Positions 39,067 through 48,430 of a stretch of DNA of 64,000 bases are shown piece after piece. The notes beneath the pieces are model-generated. The model saw only the letters and a list, made by a program, of their open reading frames with translations, did not search any database and was not told the origin of the DNA. The stretch spans positions 1 through 64,000 of IMG/VR virus record IMGVR_UViG_3300046010_015054; one strand, given 5' to 3'. Source of the DNA: a virus. A program made the translations under genes and the position numbers. Numbering within the stretch: position 1 is the stretch's first letter; the number at the start of each line of letters is the position of its first letter.

Positions 39067-39071
39067 GAAAA

Positions 39072-39260
39072 CTATTTTTCTATTTCTAAATTATTGTGGT
39101 TATGTAATTGTTTTCTAAAATTCTCATCAGTAAGATATAAATGAATAGCTCGGTCGGCAAGTTTTTGAAACGAAAACTTATGTCTTACACACGAAACTTT
39201 AAATTCATTAAATAAATCACTTTGGATTTTTACACTGGTTAATGTCATATCTTTTGCCAT
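39072..39260 (-). CDS. Ribbon-helix-helix-like regulator, 62 aa
   Basis: TSVKIQSDLFNEFKVSCVRH then SFQKLADRAIHLYL has the strand-helix-helix pattern of RHH DNA-binding proteins such as Arc/MetJ. It lies upstream of the two GT4 genes and might regulate this region. An AT-rich leader with TATATAAA lies before it. Confidence 0.65.
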   Translation of the reverse strand: MAKDMTLTSVKIQSDLFNEFKVSCVRHKFSFQKLADRAIHLYLTDENFRKQLHNHNNLEIEK

Positions 39261-39308
39261 ATTTATATAATTTTATATACGAACATACATATATCGGGAT
39301 TTACATTT

Positions 39309-40253
39309 CTATTGAAAATTGCACAAATTTTTCATGTCTTTAAAAACACAATATTGACAATTCCATTTAGAGGGTTTTGCTTCTTGTTGATGCTTATTAT
39401 AAGTACCATCTTTTGAGAAAGCAAGCTCAATAAACGTATTAAGTCTATTTGTGGCTTGATTTAATTTTATCTTACCAGAAGTAGGCTTATGAGTTTGTAT
39501 TCTTCTATCAGGATACTCACTTTCTTCATTTATTTTTCTTTTTAGAATAAAATATTCTATATCTATATTTTCTACTGGGTAGTCAAATTGCTCAGCAAAA
39601 AATTTTTTATAAAGAATAAGTTGAGAATTTTTTACTTCATCACCTTTTTCTTTTTGTTTCCAACCCCTAGTACTAGTTTTAATATCTATAATTTTTACAT
39701 TTCTAGTATTTTCATTATAAAGTACTAAATCAAGTAAACCTTTATAAAGAATACTAGGGTATCCTGAGTGTGGTTTAAGTATAATTGGGAGTTCAATTCC
39801 TAATAAATGCCAAAATCTTTTACTAAAATATTTACCTTTATTTTTCTTAAACCAATTTATAATAGCTACACCATCATTAAAAAATTCTCTTAGTTCAGTA
39901 GCACTAGAAAAATGGATTTTATTGTTTTTTTCGTAATCTTGTTTATATTGATTACGTAATTTTTCTTCAAATAATCCAATAATATTTTCTCTATCAGCTG
40001 CAGCTATACTTTTACTATACATTATTTGTAGATAATGTTGCAATGTTTCATGCATAGCAGTTCCAAAGGTCATATGAATGCTAAATTCACTTTTATAATG
40101 ACCATCACGATAAAGAAGTGCCCATTTATGAGGACACTGCTCGAAAATTTGATATTGACTAAAAGAAATTACTCTGTTTTTAGTATAATCTATTTCAATT
40201 AGTTTTTTATCTCTTACTTCTTTTAATATACTTGGTTCTTTCTTTTTAGCCAA
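39309..40253 (-). CDS. PD-(D/E)XK nuclease, RecB/Cas4-like
   Basis: 314 residues. ISFSQYQIFEQCPHKWALLY (residues about 29-48), FGTAMHETL with the helix His, GLLDLVLYNENTRNVKIIDIKTS (Asp and D-x-K core), QLILYKKFF, and a C-terminal CQYCVFKDMKNLC cluster. With the first Cys in EQCP this gives the four cysteines of an iron-sulfur RecB/Cas4-type exonuclease. Likely acts in recombination or DNA end processing. Confidence 0.85.
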   Translation of the reverse strand: MAKKKEPSILKEVRDKKLIEIDYTKNRVISFSQYQIFEQCPHKWALLYRDGHYKSEFSIHMTFGTAMHETLQHYLQIMYSKSIAAADRENIIGLFEEKLRNQYKQDYEKNNKIHFSSATELREFFNDGVAIINWFKKNKGKYFSKRFWHLLGIELPIILKPHSGYPSILYKGLLDLVLYNENTRNVKIIDIKTSTRGWKQKEKGDEVKNSQLILYKKFFAEQFDYPVENIDIEYFILKRKINEESEYPDRRIQTHKPTSGKIKLNQATNRLNTFIELAFSKDGTYNKHQQEAKPSKWNCQYCVFKDMKNLCNFQ

Positions 40254-40255
40254 AA

Positions 40256-41350
40256 CTATTCTTTTATAAATCTAGTATTTAATTCTAAAATATTTTGAGG
40301 AGATACTTTATTTGTAAATTCTTCTACTACTCCGTTTCTTATATTTTTATTAAATACTATATATTCTCCTTCTAAATCTAATTCATCATAACACCACGTA
40401 AAAGGATTAAGTGAAATGTTTTTATGATAAATTTCTTTCCCTTCTAAATTAATAACCTTACATTCAATCTCCAAGCTATCTTCTTCATTCCAGTAAAATA
40501 AACCTATTTTATTAGTAAGTTCTTTTTTATCATTTTTATGTAAAAGAATTTTACAAACTTTAGGTATATTTTTCCATTTATCTACCCACCCTCCAGGATT
40601 ATTAATAAGATCAAATTTAGAATTAGGATATTGATCTCTAACACTTCCTGGGTGGTTTATACCTTTAAATGGGTATTTTTGTTTTTGGTAATAAAATATT
40701 GTTGGGATAATATATTCAATCCATTTACCATAATAGTTAATTTTTTTACATAAATCCCAATAGTCTTTATCATTATTTACTAGATTAAAACCGGTAAATA
40801 AATCTGTAGAAAAGCCTACCATATGAACATCCATTAATCTATGATGAGGTTTGGCCCAATCTCCTTCTTGACGTTCACCATATAAAAGAAAATGTTCAAA
40901 TGTTTCTAGGTCATTTTTTAAAGATTCTAAATCATTTAGATCAAATTCGGTATCAGCTTCAATTCTAAAAATACGTTTATAACCTAAATTTTCAGCTGCT
41001 GTGCTAGCAAATATAAAACTATTGTAAATATTAGCAGTATGATCTTGAACACCTACTAAGGGTAACCAATTTTCATGGGTACCCATAGATGTTTTTACAT
41101 AAACATAAGGACGTTCATATAATTCTTTATCTAAAAGTTCTTGAGGGGGATGCCCTATCATAAATCCTCCTGTATGATTCCAGTAATGTTTTACTTTAGA
41201 ATCTAACCCCCATGAAAATGAAAATTTATTAAATAAAGCAATTTCATATGGTAAAATTGAATTAAGTTGATCTATTAAATTAGAACATACTTTTGCTCTT
41301 TCTGGGGTAGATAAATAACCATCTACAACTATTAATAGATCTGAGGTCAT
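40256..41350 (-). CDS. Glycosyltransferase-like protein with C-terminal extension
   Basis: 364 residues. YKRIFRIEADTEFDLNDLES (about residues 133-152) resembles a GT-A DxD region (EADTE). Residues 270-364 (KIGLFYWNEEDSLEIECKVI and on) look like a separate small beta domain, similar in position to the tail of the next gene. Overlaps its neighbour by 4 bases. Confidence 0.62.
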   Translation of the reverse strand: MTSDLLIVVDGYLSTPERAKVCSNLIDQLNSILPYEIALFNKFSFSWGLDSKVKHYWNHTGGFMIGHPPQELLDKELYERPYVYVKTSMGTHENWLPLVGVQDHTANIYNSFIFASTAAENLGYKRIFRIEADTEFDLNDLESLKNDLETFEHFLLYGERQEGDWAKPHHRLMDVHMVGFSTDLFTGFNLVNNDKDYWDLCKKINYYGKWIEYIIPTIFYYQKQKYPFKGINHPGSVRDQYPNSKFDLINNPGGWVDKWKNIPKVCKILLHKNDKKELTNKIGLFYWNEEDSLEIECKVINLEGKEIYHKNISLNPFTWCYDELDLEGEYIVFNKNIRNGVVEEFTNKVSPQNILELNTRFIKE

Positions 41351-43803
41351 ACTTTTATGATATTTGTGTAAATAATCTTATTAGTATATTCTTCTACTAT
41401 TCTAGTTTCATAATAACCTGAGTTTAGAAATAAATCACTTAAGAAAAAACTCCAATATTTAAAAATTTCTTGATAATTTAAAGTATAAAGAATCTGATCA
41501 TTGTTTAATATTTCAAATCTAACAACAGGTTGGAGATTTTTATCTCCTAAAAACGAATTTTTAGTCCACCAAAAAGAATTATTTTTGTATTCAATTAAAA
41601 AATCATCTTGAGATAATATCGTTTTAAAATAATTTTCTTTTAATTGGTTTTGAAATTCAGGATTTTTAAACCCATGAAATGCAATTAAATCATTTTCATG
41701 TTGAGGTAAGACTAATTCATCAGATACTGGATGTTTGCCATATTTGTAGTTATGGAATATTTCCATATCAACGTATGGGATTTCTTCAATATCTACTAAT
41801 GGGAGGCATTTTCTGTAATTATATCTATTAATTAATAAATTAGCAGAATCTTCATCATGTAAAGCAAATATACCTGGTTTAGTATTTTTGTAAGTATTAA
41901 ATAAATTAATTTGTTCTTCAAAAAACCATTTACAAGTTTTATCAAAAACAATTACATTAGTTTTTCTTCTAGGATAAACATGAACTGGGTCACCTGTAAC
42001 ATCTGCTAAAATATTTAAAGGGCTAGACCATTCTTCTCCTTCAATTAAATTCATAACAACAATCCTATCGTGAGTATGTGAATTTATTAAAGGAAATCCT
42101 TCTAAATGCTTAAAGTATTTAACTATAGAATCAGCATTTACTGTCAAAGAAATATCTGTATCAACGTACACAAATTTACTTTCGGGAAGATATTCAACTA
42201 CATCTGTTAAAATAGAAGGCTTTAAGGATAATACATTATCATATTTACCTCTAGCATTTAATTCACCTAATTCAACATCTAATCTTCTTACTATAAATTG
42301 ATCACTTAGTTTAAAAGCTAAATCTGAGGTATAGTTTATAGTATAAAGAATACATTTTCTATTAGAAAATTGTTCTATTGAATTAATTAAAACCTGAAGT
42401 AAAGATTCATAATTTTTAGTAAAATGGGTTACCCAATAAAAATCTTCTAAATAAACTTTTTTATATTCTGAAATTATAGAATTTCCTCTAAAGGATAATT
42501 TTGTATAAGGTTTATTATAGAAATGGTGAAGCATAATTTCCTTATCTTTACAATAAGTTTTACCCCCAACCCAAGTAGCTCCATAAATTACTTTACCTGA
42601 TTCTTCTTCTAGATTTTGACTATAAGTAATTACTTTAACTTTTTTATTTTGAGTAGCCCAATCATTCAAATCCTTTTCTCCTATACCATAAATTTCTTTA
42701 GTATCAAAAATATTATAATATCTTTCAGTCTGGAATTGGTTTAGTATTTCAGGATCATTTTTAAAAATTAATAAAGGACCTCCTAATCTATTATGAAAAT
42801 TTTCTCCTCCAGTACTTATAAAATCATATTCTCCTAAATAAGGATTTACCCAATTGTACAGATCACCCATTAAAGTGTCTATATCAAAAATACCAAAATA
42901 GTCATACTTTGAATAATCAATTATGTCGCTAAACATATTTACAAAGTATGAAAACTTTAAATCAGTAATTTTTTTATTACCTCCTAAAAGTTGTAATTCT
43001 CTATTATTAGCACGACTAAATCTTTGTTTTAATTCTTCTATATTTAAAGGAATAATATTATAATTAGAAGGTAAATTAGAAATATCTACTTCTTGATCTG
43101 TAAAAAAGTAAATATCAAAAATTTCATTTTGCTTTGTAATAGTTTCTTTATGAAACTGATAATAATCTGGTAAAGGTCCTAACCAAACTTCAATTAATAA
43201 TACTTTGGGTTGAGAGTTATATTTTAAAATAACATCTCTTTTAGCATTAAATTCTATAAATGAATATCCTACACTTTTAGCTTTATTAATAGTATCTATT
43301 CTAGTTTGGTCTGGGGTTAATTCATTAGCTTCAAAAATAATAGTTTCAGGGTATACATTATGTCCTCCTTCTAGGATATTATTAACAATAATAGTATCGT
43401 GCCCTTCAGCATCTATTTTTAAAGTTTTAACACTTTCTATATTATACCTTTCTACTAAATCTTTCCAAGTAAGAACTTCTACTTCATCTATTTTTAAAAG
43501 ATGTTCTAAACTTCGTTCTTTTAACTCTCTAAGAGTAACAGGATGAGGTTCACCAATAGAATTACAACCTTTTAAATACCAAGAAAGATTATTAGATTCT
43601 ATGTCTTCAGGTTCAACATAATAAACCTGAGTAATTCCTGAATAGTTACTAATGGCATGGTTTAATTTAGTAACTTTTTCTTTATTTGGTAGGCGATTAA
43701 GGTATAAATTAACAGCATCTATAGATAATCCTATTTCATCAGTTGAGGATTGGATAAGAGTTTCAAAATCAGAAGTACCTATTTCTATAAAATCGTAATT
43801 CAT
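41347..43803 (-). CDS. Three-domain FkbM methyltransferase/DUF6625/glycosyltransferase fusion
   Basis: 818 residues. Residues 1-180: FkbM-type SAM methyltransferase (FIEIGTSDFETL, KTLKIDAEGHD with the family's DxEG). Residues about 203-440: DUF6625-like GT-A domain (VLLIEVWLGPLPDYYQFHKE, YFGIFDIDTLMGDLYNWV, GGPLLIFKN). Residues about 450-818: a second GT-A-like domain (WVTHFTKNYESLLQVL, KFVYVDTDISLTVNADSI). It could methylate and extend the same glycan. Fusion read directly from one open frame without stop. Confidence 0.78.
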   Translation of the reverse strand: MNYDFIEIGTSDFETLIQSSTDEIGLSIDAVNLYLNRLPNKEKVTKLNHAISNYSGITQVYYVEPEDIESNNLSWYLKGCNSIGEPHPVTLRELKERSLEHLLKIDEVEVLTWKDLVERYNIESVKTLKIDAEGHDTIIVNNILEGGHNVYPETIIFEANELTPDQTRIDTINKAKSVGYSFIEFNAKRDVILKYNSQPKVLLIEVWLGPLPDYYQFHKETITKQNEIFDIYFFTDQEVDISNLPSNYNIIPLNIEELKQRFSRANNRELQLLGGNKKITDLKFSYFVNMFSDIIDYSKYDYFGIFDIDTLMGDLYNWVNPYLGEYDFISTGGENFHNRLGGPLLIFKNDPEILNQFQTERYYNIFDTKEIYGIGEKDLNDWATQNKKVKVITYSQNLEEESGKVIYGATWVGGKTYCKDKEIMLHHFYNKPYTKLSFRGNSIISEYKKVYLEDFYWVTHFTKNYESLLQVLINSIEQFSNRKCILYTINYTSDLAFKLSDQFIVRRLDVELGELNARGKYDNVLSLKPSILTDVVEYLPESKFVYVDTDISLTVNADSIVKYFKHLEGFPLINSHTHDRIVVMNLIEGEEWSSPLNILADVTGDPVHVYPRRKTNVIVFDKTCKWFFEEQINLFNTYKNTKPGIFALHDEDSANLLINRYNYRKCLPLVDIEEIPYVDMEIFHNYKYGKHPVSDELVLPQHENDLIAFHGFKNPEFQNQLKENYFKTILSQDDFLIEYKNNSFWWTKNSFLGDKNLQPVVRFEILNNDQILYTLNYQEIFKYWSFFLSDLFLNSGYYETRIVEEYTNKIIYTNIIKV

Positions 43804-44381
43804 TATTTTATTTTTTTAGCGGGAATCCCCACATAAACCCCAGATTCTTCTATAGGTTTTACTACGCATGAATTCATACCAATGGTAGATGAGCTATGGA
43901 TTGAAAGTTTTTCTTTAATAGACGAGTTAGTACCCATATAAACCATATCAAATATGGTAACATTACCTGATACTATGGCTCCAGGCATAGCACTAAAATA
44001 AGAACCTATTTTACAATCATGACCAATTTGATTACCTCGATTCAAAATAGAATGTCTACCTAATTCAATATTTGTAGTTAATATGCTATTTACTCCTATA
44101 AAACTACCTACTCCTACTTTGATATTACTATCTAATATTTGAACTGTTGGATGAACAAAAGTAAAATATTGAGTTTCTTTAGGTAAACGTTGAACTATAT
44201 CAAAACGATCTTTTGGGTCAGCTACGGCAACCATCATAGCATATTCTTGAGGATTAAACTCAGAAATAGGCTTAGCTACATCATTAGCATACTGATCATC
44301 TACAAAAAATGTAACTTCATCTTCAATCTGACATGCTACTTCTCTTGCATGTCCTCCATAACCGAATAGTGCTAATTTCAT
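43803..44381 (-). CDS. NeuD/PglD-like sugar O- or N-acyltransferase
   Basis: 192 residues. LALFGYGGHAREVACQIEDE is the N-terminal Rossmann start of NeuD-type enzymes; VHPTVQILDSNIKVGVGSFIG begins a left-handed hexapeptide beta-helix; NRGNQIGHDCKIGSYF holds the catalytic His; ends GVYVGIPAKKIK. Acetyl or similar transfer to a sugar nucleotide, usually after an aminotransferase step, fits the neighbouring DegT genes. Confidence 0.9.
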   Translation of the reverse strand: MKLALFGYGGHAREVACQIEDEVTFFVDDQYANDVAKPISEFNPQEYAMMVAVADPKDRFDIVQRLPKETQYFTFVHPTVQILDSNIKVGVGSFIGVNSILTTNIELGRHSILNRGNQIGHDCKIGSYFSAMPGAIVSGNVTIFDMVYMGTNSSIKEKLSIHSSSTIGMNSCVVKPIEESGVYVGIPAKKIK

Positions 44382-45037
44382 TGTTGATAAATTGGGAATT
44401 TAGATAGATCTGGGTATGGTAGAGTTAAATCTTCGTTTTGTTTTTTACTACCATCTAAATTATAAAATTGATTCATAAGTAATAAACCACGAGCTGCTAA
44501 TTCAGGCATCATATAAAAATTCCACCCTAGCATATCAAGATTATCGTCATGATATGAACACTCACGTCTTCCTGAATATCTGGCTCTTTTGAACCAATGA
44601 TAAGCTGCTAAATTATCAGTTAAGATAGCTCCTCCTTTACTTAATTTAAAATGTTTATATGGGCCCGTAAAAGAAATACACATATGGGTTCCTTTTAAGT
44701 ACATATCTGCTGTAAATCTTAAAGCAGAATCATACACATTACTATTACCTAATTCATAGGCTCCAGTTAAAGTACCCTTTTTTGTATCTAAACATCCGTA
44801 ATTTTTAGTAAACTTAACTTTTAAACCAGCATGAATAATTTCACAAGGTACAGATGGGTAAGTTCGATTTGGGATAATAATATGATCACTAATAATACTT
44901 TTCTTTACATTTTTTTCATAATATAAAGCTAAAAATAAAGCATTAGACATGTTATCTAATGTAACGACATAAGGGGCCCCAGTATAATCACCTAGGGCTT
45001 TTTCAAACTCGTTTGTTATATCATAAACGTTTTTCAT
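44378..45037 (-). CDS. Short DegT/DnrJ aminotransferase-like protein
   Basis: 219 residues, about half of a usual DegT enzyme (about 370-400). VVTLDNMSNALFLALYYEKN corresponds to the PLP-phosphate region, SFTGPYKHFKLSKGGAILT to the Schiff-base Lys segment. The middle and C-terminal small domain are abbreviated. It may be a degenerate or specialised aminotransferase, or a dehydratase-like relative. Overlaps both neighbours. Confidence 0.68.
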   Translation of the reverse strand: MKNVYDITNEFEKALGDYTGAPYVVTLDNMSNALFLALYYEKNVKKSIISDHIIIPNRTYPSVPCEIIHAGLKVKFTKNYGCLDTKKGTLTGAYELGNSNVYDSALRFTADMYLKGTHMCISFTGPYKHFKLSKGGAILTDNLAAYHWFKRARYSGRRECSYHDDNLDMLGWNFYMMPELAARGLLLMNQFYNLDGSKKQNEDLTLPYPDLSKFPIYQQ

Positions 45038-45446
45038 ATTCCATCTTAATATAATTTCTATCTCTTACAAATCCACGCTCACCTGTTTCTTTAAAACCTA
45101 ATTTTAAATATAAATCTTTAGCAAAATTATCACTAAAAACCCATAAACTAGCATAAGTTTTATCTTTTAGATACTCTTGATAAGCAGCTTTAGCATATCC
45201 TTGTTTTCTATGTAAAGGATGGATATCACATCCAACTTCATCTCCATTAGTTCTTAAATAACCTACAGCTTCTAAGTGTTTATTAATTATAATATACCAA
45301 GGAGATGTTAAATTACTAAACCAGCTTTCACATTGTTCAAGATTAAAAATAGAATTATTCTCTAAATTTCTTCTAGTTGAATAATCATTTCTAACTTCTA
45401 AAAGAAATGGTAAATCTTCTTTAGTTAAAAGTCTTAATGTTACCAT
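45021..45446 (-). CDS. GNAT acetyltransferase
   Basis: 141 residues. MVTLRLLTKEDLPFLLEVRN, then PWYIIINKHLEAVGYLR, GCDIHPLHRKQGYAKAAYQEY (acetyl-CoA loop R-x-x-G-x-A) and LYLKLGFKETGERGFVR. Likely acetylates an amino sugar made by the aminotransferases beside it. Confidence 0.86.
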   Translation of the reverse strand: MVTLRLLTKEDLPFLLEVRNDYSTRRNLENNSIFNLEQCESWFSNLTSPWYIIINKHLEAVGYLRTNGDEVGCDIHPLHRKQGYAKAAYQEYLKDKTYASLWVFSDNFAKDLYLKLGFKETGERGFVRDRNYIKMEYEKRL

Positions 45447-46633
45447 CCTTTTTTAATACAATCAGCAATGTATTCTCTTTCTTCAGGAGTAACCCACCAA
45501 CCAACTGGGATTGAAACTATTTTTCCAATTGTTTTATCCAATGTAGGGAGTGAAGTTCTAAATTCTTTAACGGCTGTATGCTTATCATTTCTTTCATGTA
45601 CTTGAGATACAGCAATTTTACATTCATCCATCCAACGATAGAAACCATCTCTATTGTCAACTAACATTGAGTAAATCCAAAAAGAACTTTCATGACCAAA
45701 ATGACGATCTAAAAGAGTTACACCCTTAACATCATTAAGATTTGAATCATAAAAAAAAGCATTTTCTTTATGTTTATTTACTATTGAGTTGATGTGTTTT
45801 AGATTTTCTATACCAATAGTCGCATTAACATCATTCATGTGGAATTTATAACCCCACTCTTCAATATTGGCTTCACAACGGAAATCTTTACGATCACCAT
45901 CTCTGTCAATTCCATACCAACGAATTAATTTACCTCTATCATGTAGTTCTTTATGAGGTGAAAGAAGTAAACCACCGTCTACTGAAGTAAGGTGTTTAAT
46001 TGCTTGAAGAGAGAACATAGTTAGATTACCATGACTTCCAATTGGTTTGTTTTTATAGTAAGAACCAAATGAATGAGCTCCATCTTCAATTACAGCAGGT
46101 TTAAAACCATACATGTGATAGGCTTTATTCTGTATTTGTTTAATTTTATCTAAATCGTTAGGGTACCCACCCCAATGGACTAACATTATAGCTTTGGTTG
46201 TGGGGCTAATTTTACGAGCTAAGTCATCCAAATCCATATTAAGTGTAGTAGGGTCAATATCTACCCACTTAATTTTTAAACCATGAGCTAAAATAGGCCA
46301 ATTTGAAGCAGTACACGTCATAGCTGTAGCTAACACTTCATCTCCAGGTTGTAAGCCTGGCCAATTGGTTTCGTATCCTATAACTCCTTCAAAAACTTTA
46401 TTATAAGTAGCAGGTTTTTTTAATAAATGAAGTGCTAAATGTAAAGCAGAAGTTCCAGAATTTACGGTTTGAACATAATCATGATTAAAATAGGTTTTAA
46501 GTTGATTTTCAAACTTTTCAACTTGGGGACCTTGACCAATGTAGCCACTGTTAAGAACTTTTGTTACCTCTTCAGCAGCGGTATCCGCCATGAATACTTT
46601 AAATAATGGAATTTTATTTTTTGGACTAAACAT
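45440..46633 (-). CDS. DegT/DnrJ/EryC1 aminotransferase
   Basis: 397 residues, full length. QTVNSGTSALHLALHLL binds PLP phosphate, ATAMTCTASNWPILAHG, VIEDGAHSFGSYYKNKPIG (PLP Asp) and LTMFSLQAIKHLTSVDGGLLL with the Schiff-base Lys (AIKHL). Transfers an amino group to a keto-sugar nucleotide. The trailing EEREYIADCIKKGW is typical. Confidence 0.93.
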   Translation of the reverse strand: MFSPKNKIPLFKVFMADTAAEEVTKVLNSGYIGQGPQVEKFENQLKTYFNHDYVQTVNSGTSALHLALHLLKKPATYNKVFEGVIGYETNWPGLQPGDEVLATAMTCTASNWPILAHGLKIKWVDIDPTTLNMDLDDLARKISPTTKAIMLVHWGGYPNDLDKIKQIQNKAYHMYGFKPAVIEDGAHSFGSYYKNKPIGSHGNLTMFSLQAIKHLTSVDGGLLLSPHKELHDRGKLIRWYGIDRDGDRKDFRCEANIEEWGYKFHMNDVNATIGIENLKHINSIVNKHKENAFFYDSNLNDVKGVTLLDRHFGHESSFWIYSMLVDNRDGFYRWMDECKIAVSQVHERNDKHTAVKEFRTSLPTLDKTIGKIVSIPVGWWVTPEEREYIADCIKKGW

Positions 46634-46634
46634 A

Positions 46635-47075
46635 TTATTTATATTTTTCTATATAATCACTACAAACACCAAGTGTTTTTTCGTTAGGTTCTTTATTAAA
46701 TACTTCGGGCATAACTAAAATACCTCTTTCAAATAAATTTGTTGACCAAATATAACCCTTAGATGTTAAAACACCAAGGTCATTTTCATGCCAAAAATAA
46801 TTTACTTTATCACCATTTTGATCTAATTGATTTAATGTAGATAAAGCAGCCATATTTTTACAATGAATCCAAAGATTAGGATAGTTTTTATCTAAAAGAT
46901 CAAAAGGAAATTCATATTGTGGTTCATCATGCCCAAGCATAAATTTTCCGTTTTCAAGCCAAACATCAATTTCAACATCATATCCTGCTTTTAAAGCTTC
47001 AAAAATATATTCTGGGTGGTTTTCGCGTTCAGGGTTGGGGCCTGAAATGTTTCCGCGGTGTGATATTAATTTCAT
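46635..47075 (-). CDS. GDPD-like phosphodiesterase, short
   Basis: 146 residues. ISHRGNISGPNPERENHPEY (HRG and N-P-x-x-EN motifs), then GYDVEIDVWLENGKFMLGHD (E-x-D plus His), as in glycerophosphodiester phosphodiesterases but only half the family length. It may cleave glycerol-phosphate or sugar-phosphate diesters in glycan building. Confidence 0.8.
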   Translation of the reverse strand: MKLISHRGNISGPNPERENHPEYIFEALKAGYDVEIDVWLENGKFMLGHDEPQYEFPFDLLDKNYPNLWIHCKNMAALSTLNQLDQNGDKVNYFWHENDLGVLTSKGYIWSTNLFERGILVMPEVFNKEPNEKTLGVCSDYIEKYK

Positions 47076-47767
47076 TTTTTAATTATTATTGACATATTAT
47101 TTCCTAAAGGTTCTTTAATTTTTATAATAGGTAAAACACCAAATAATTTTTTTAGAAACTTAATTACTTTAGGTGTCATAAACTCAGGAAATATATCGTG
47201 AAGTACAATTATATATTCTTTATCTAATAAAGGATAAATTGCTTCTATATCTTTTATTAATTGATCAGGAAAATGTCCTCCATCAATAAAAATAAAGTCT
47301 AAAGGCTCTGTAATGTGCTTTTTAATACATTTTTCAGTATCATTAGGACTCCAACCTATTTCTAAAAAAACATTATCTTTTAAATCAAAATGTTCTATTA
47401 AGTAATTAGCAGATTTATAACCATCTGCATCATAAAACAATGAAGGATTTTGATTTTCATAAGTCCAAAAAGAATTTACTTCTTCTTCAATATAGGCATC
47501 CATTGAAACAAGTTTACCTCCTGTTTGTTTAAATCCTAATCCTAAAGCGGTTGTACTAATGCCAAACGCTGTAGCTATTTCAAAACCATTTTTACAATTA
47601 TATTCTACTATAGTATTTTTTAAAAATTCAAATTCAGTAGGTCTAATTGAATAAGGAAAATCATGACCAACCATTTTTAAATTTTTACCTAAACCATATT
47701 CTCCAGGAGCTATTTCATACTGAACAGGTCCATCTTTTAGATTAAGTAGATTTTCAAAATAGTCCAT
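47072..47767 (-). CDS. SAM methyltransferase (Methyltransf_24 type)
   Basis: 231 residues. GFEIATAFGISTTALGLG is the SAM-binding glycine region, KLVSMDAY its acidic ribose site, DFIFIDGGHFPDQLIKDIEA motif IV with a metal-type DGGH, and YIIVLHDIFPEF. Small-molecule or sugar O-methyltransferase. Confidence 0.85.
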   Translation of the reverse strand: MDYFENLLNLKDGPVQYEIAPGEYGLGKNLKMVGHDFPYSIRPTEFEFLKNTIVEYNCKNGFEIATAFGISTTALGLGFKQTGGKLVSMDAYIEEEVNSFWTYENQNPSLFYDADGYKSANYLIEHFDLKDNVFLEIGWSPNDTEKCIKKHITEPLDFIFIDGGHFPDQLIKDIEAIYPLLDKEYIIVLHDIFPEFMTPKVIKFLKKLFGVLPIIKIKEPLGNNMSIIIKK

Positions 47768-47769
47768 AA

Positions 47770-48420
47770 TTATTTTATTTTAGCAAATCCAATCCCCCAA
47801 TCATCTTGTTGCTCACAATATTGAGTAACTTCAAAAATATCTGGGTTTAGGTTTTTAATAATTCTACTAGGGCCTGGGTGATAATTTGTGTCATGGAAAC
47901 CTATTACCCCACCAGGTGCCATGAAATCAACATACCAAAGTTCATCAATAACTTGATTAATAGAATGCCAACCATCTACAAATAAAAAGTCAATTTGAGA
48001 TATTTTTAGAGCATCTAATTTAGCTTGAATTTTTTCATAATCTTCACTTTTAGATTGTAAAGTAAAAATATTTCGACCCATTCCCTGTAAGAATGTTTTA
48101 TCATCAATATCAATTCCTAAATAAATAGCTTTAGGATTTTTATGTTTTAAAAGTATAGAGGTTGAAGTTTGGTCGTAGGATTGGTTATAAGTAATTCTTG
48201 AAACACCAATTTCGACAATAACCTTAGTTTGGTCTTTTACTTTAGTAAATTCTTCGGTCAATGCTGCTTGGTTGCACATTGAAAATTCTTTGTTCCCTAC
48301 TAATTCAAAAGGGTTAGGGAATTGAGGTATAAAATCTTTATCGTTATCTTCTAAATTTTCTAGTCTAATATCATTTACAAGATATTTTTGTATATTATGT
48401 TTTCTAAAGTTGTTTTCCAT
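47770..48420 (-). CDS. SAM methyltransferase (Methyltransf_24 type)
   Basis: 216 residues. KVIVEIGVSRITYNQSYDQT, IYLGIDIDDKTF, IDFLFVDGWHSINQVIDELW and GGVIGFHDTNYHPGP match a cephalosporin-hydroxylase/methyltransferase-like Rossmann family. Sits directly after the RuBisCO-like gene in transcription order. Confidence 0.83.
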   Translation of the reverse strand: MENNFRKHNIQKYLVNDIRLENLEDNDKDFIPQFPNPFELVGNKEFSMCNQAALTEEFTKVKDQTKVIVEIGVSRITYNQSYDQTSTSILLKHKNPKAIYLGIDIDDKTFLQGMGRNIFTLQSKSEDYEKIQAKLDALKISQIDFLFVDGWHSINQVIDELWYVDFMAPGGVIGFHDTNYHPGPSRIIKNLNPDIFEVTQYCEQQDDWGIGFAKIK

Positions 48421-48430
48421 TTTATTATTA

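Noticed and set aside
26588-39275. T4 late promoters TATAAATA before genes of the sugar region
   Set aside because: Only loose AT-rich matches (for example TATATTTATTAG, TATATAAA) without a consistent position; not called.
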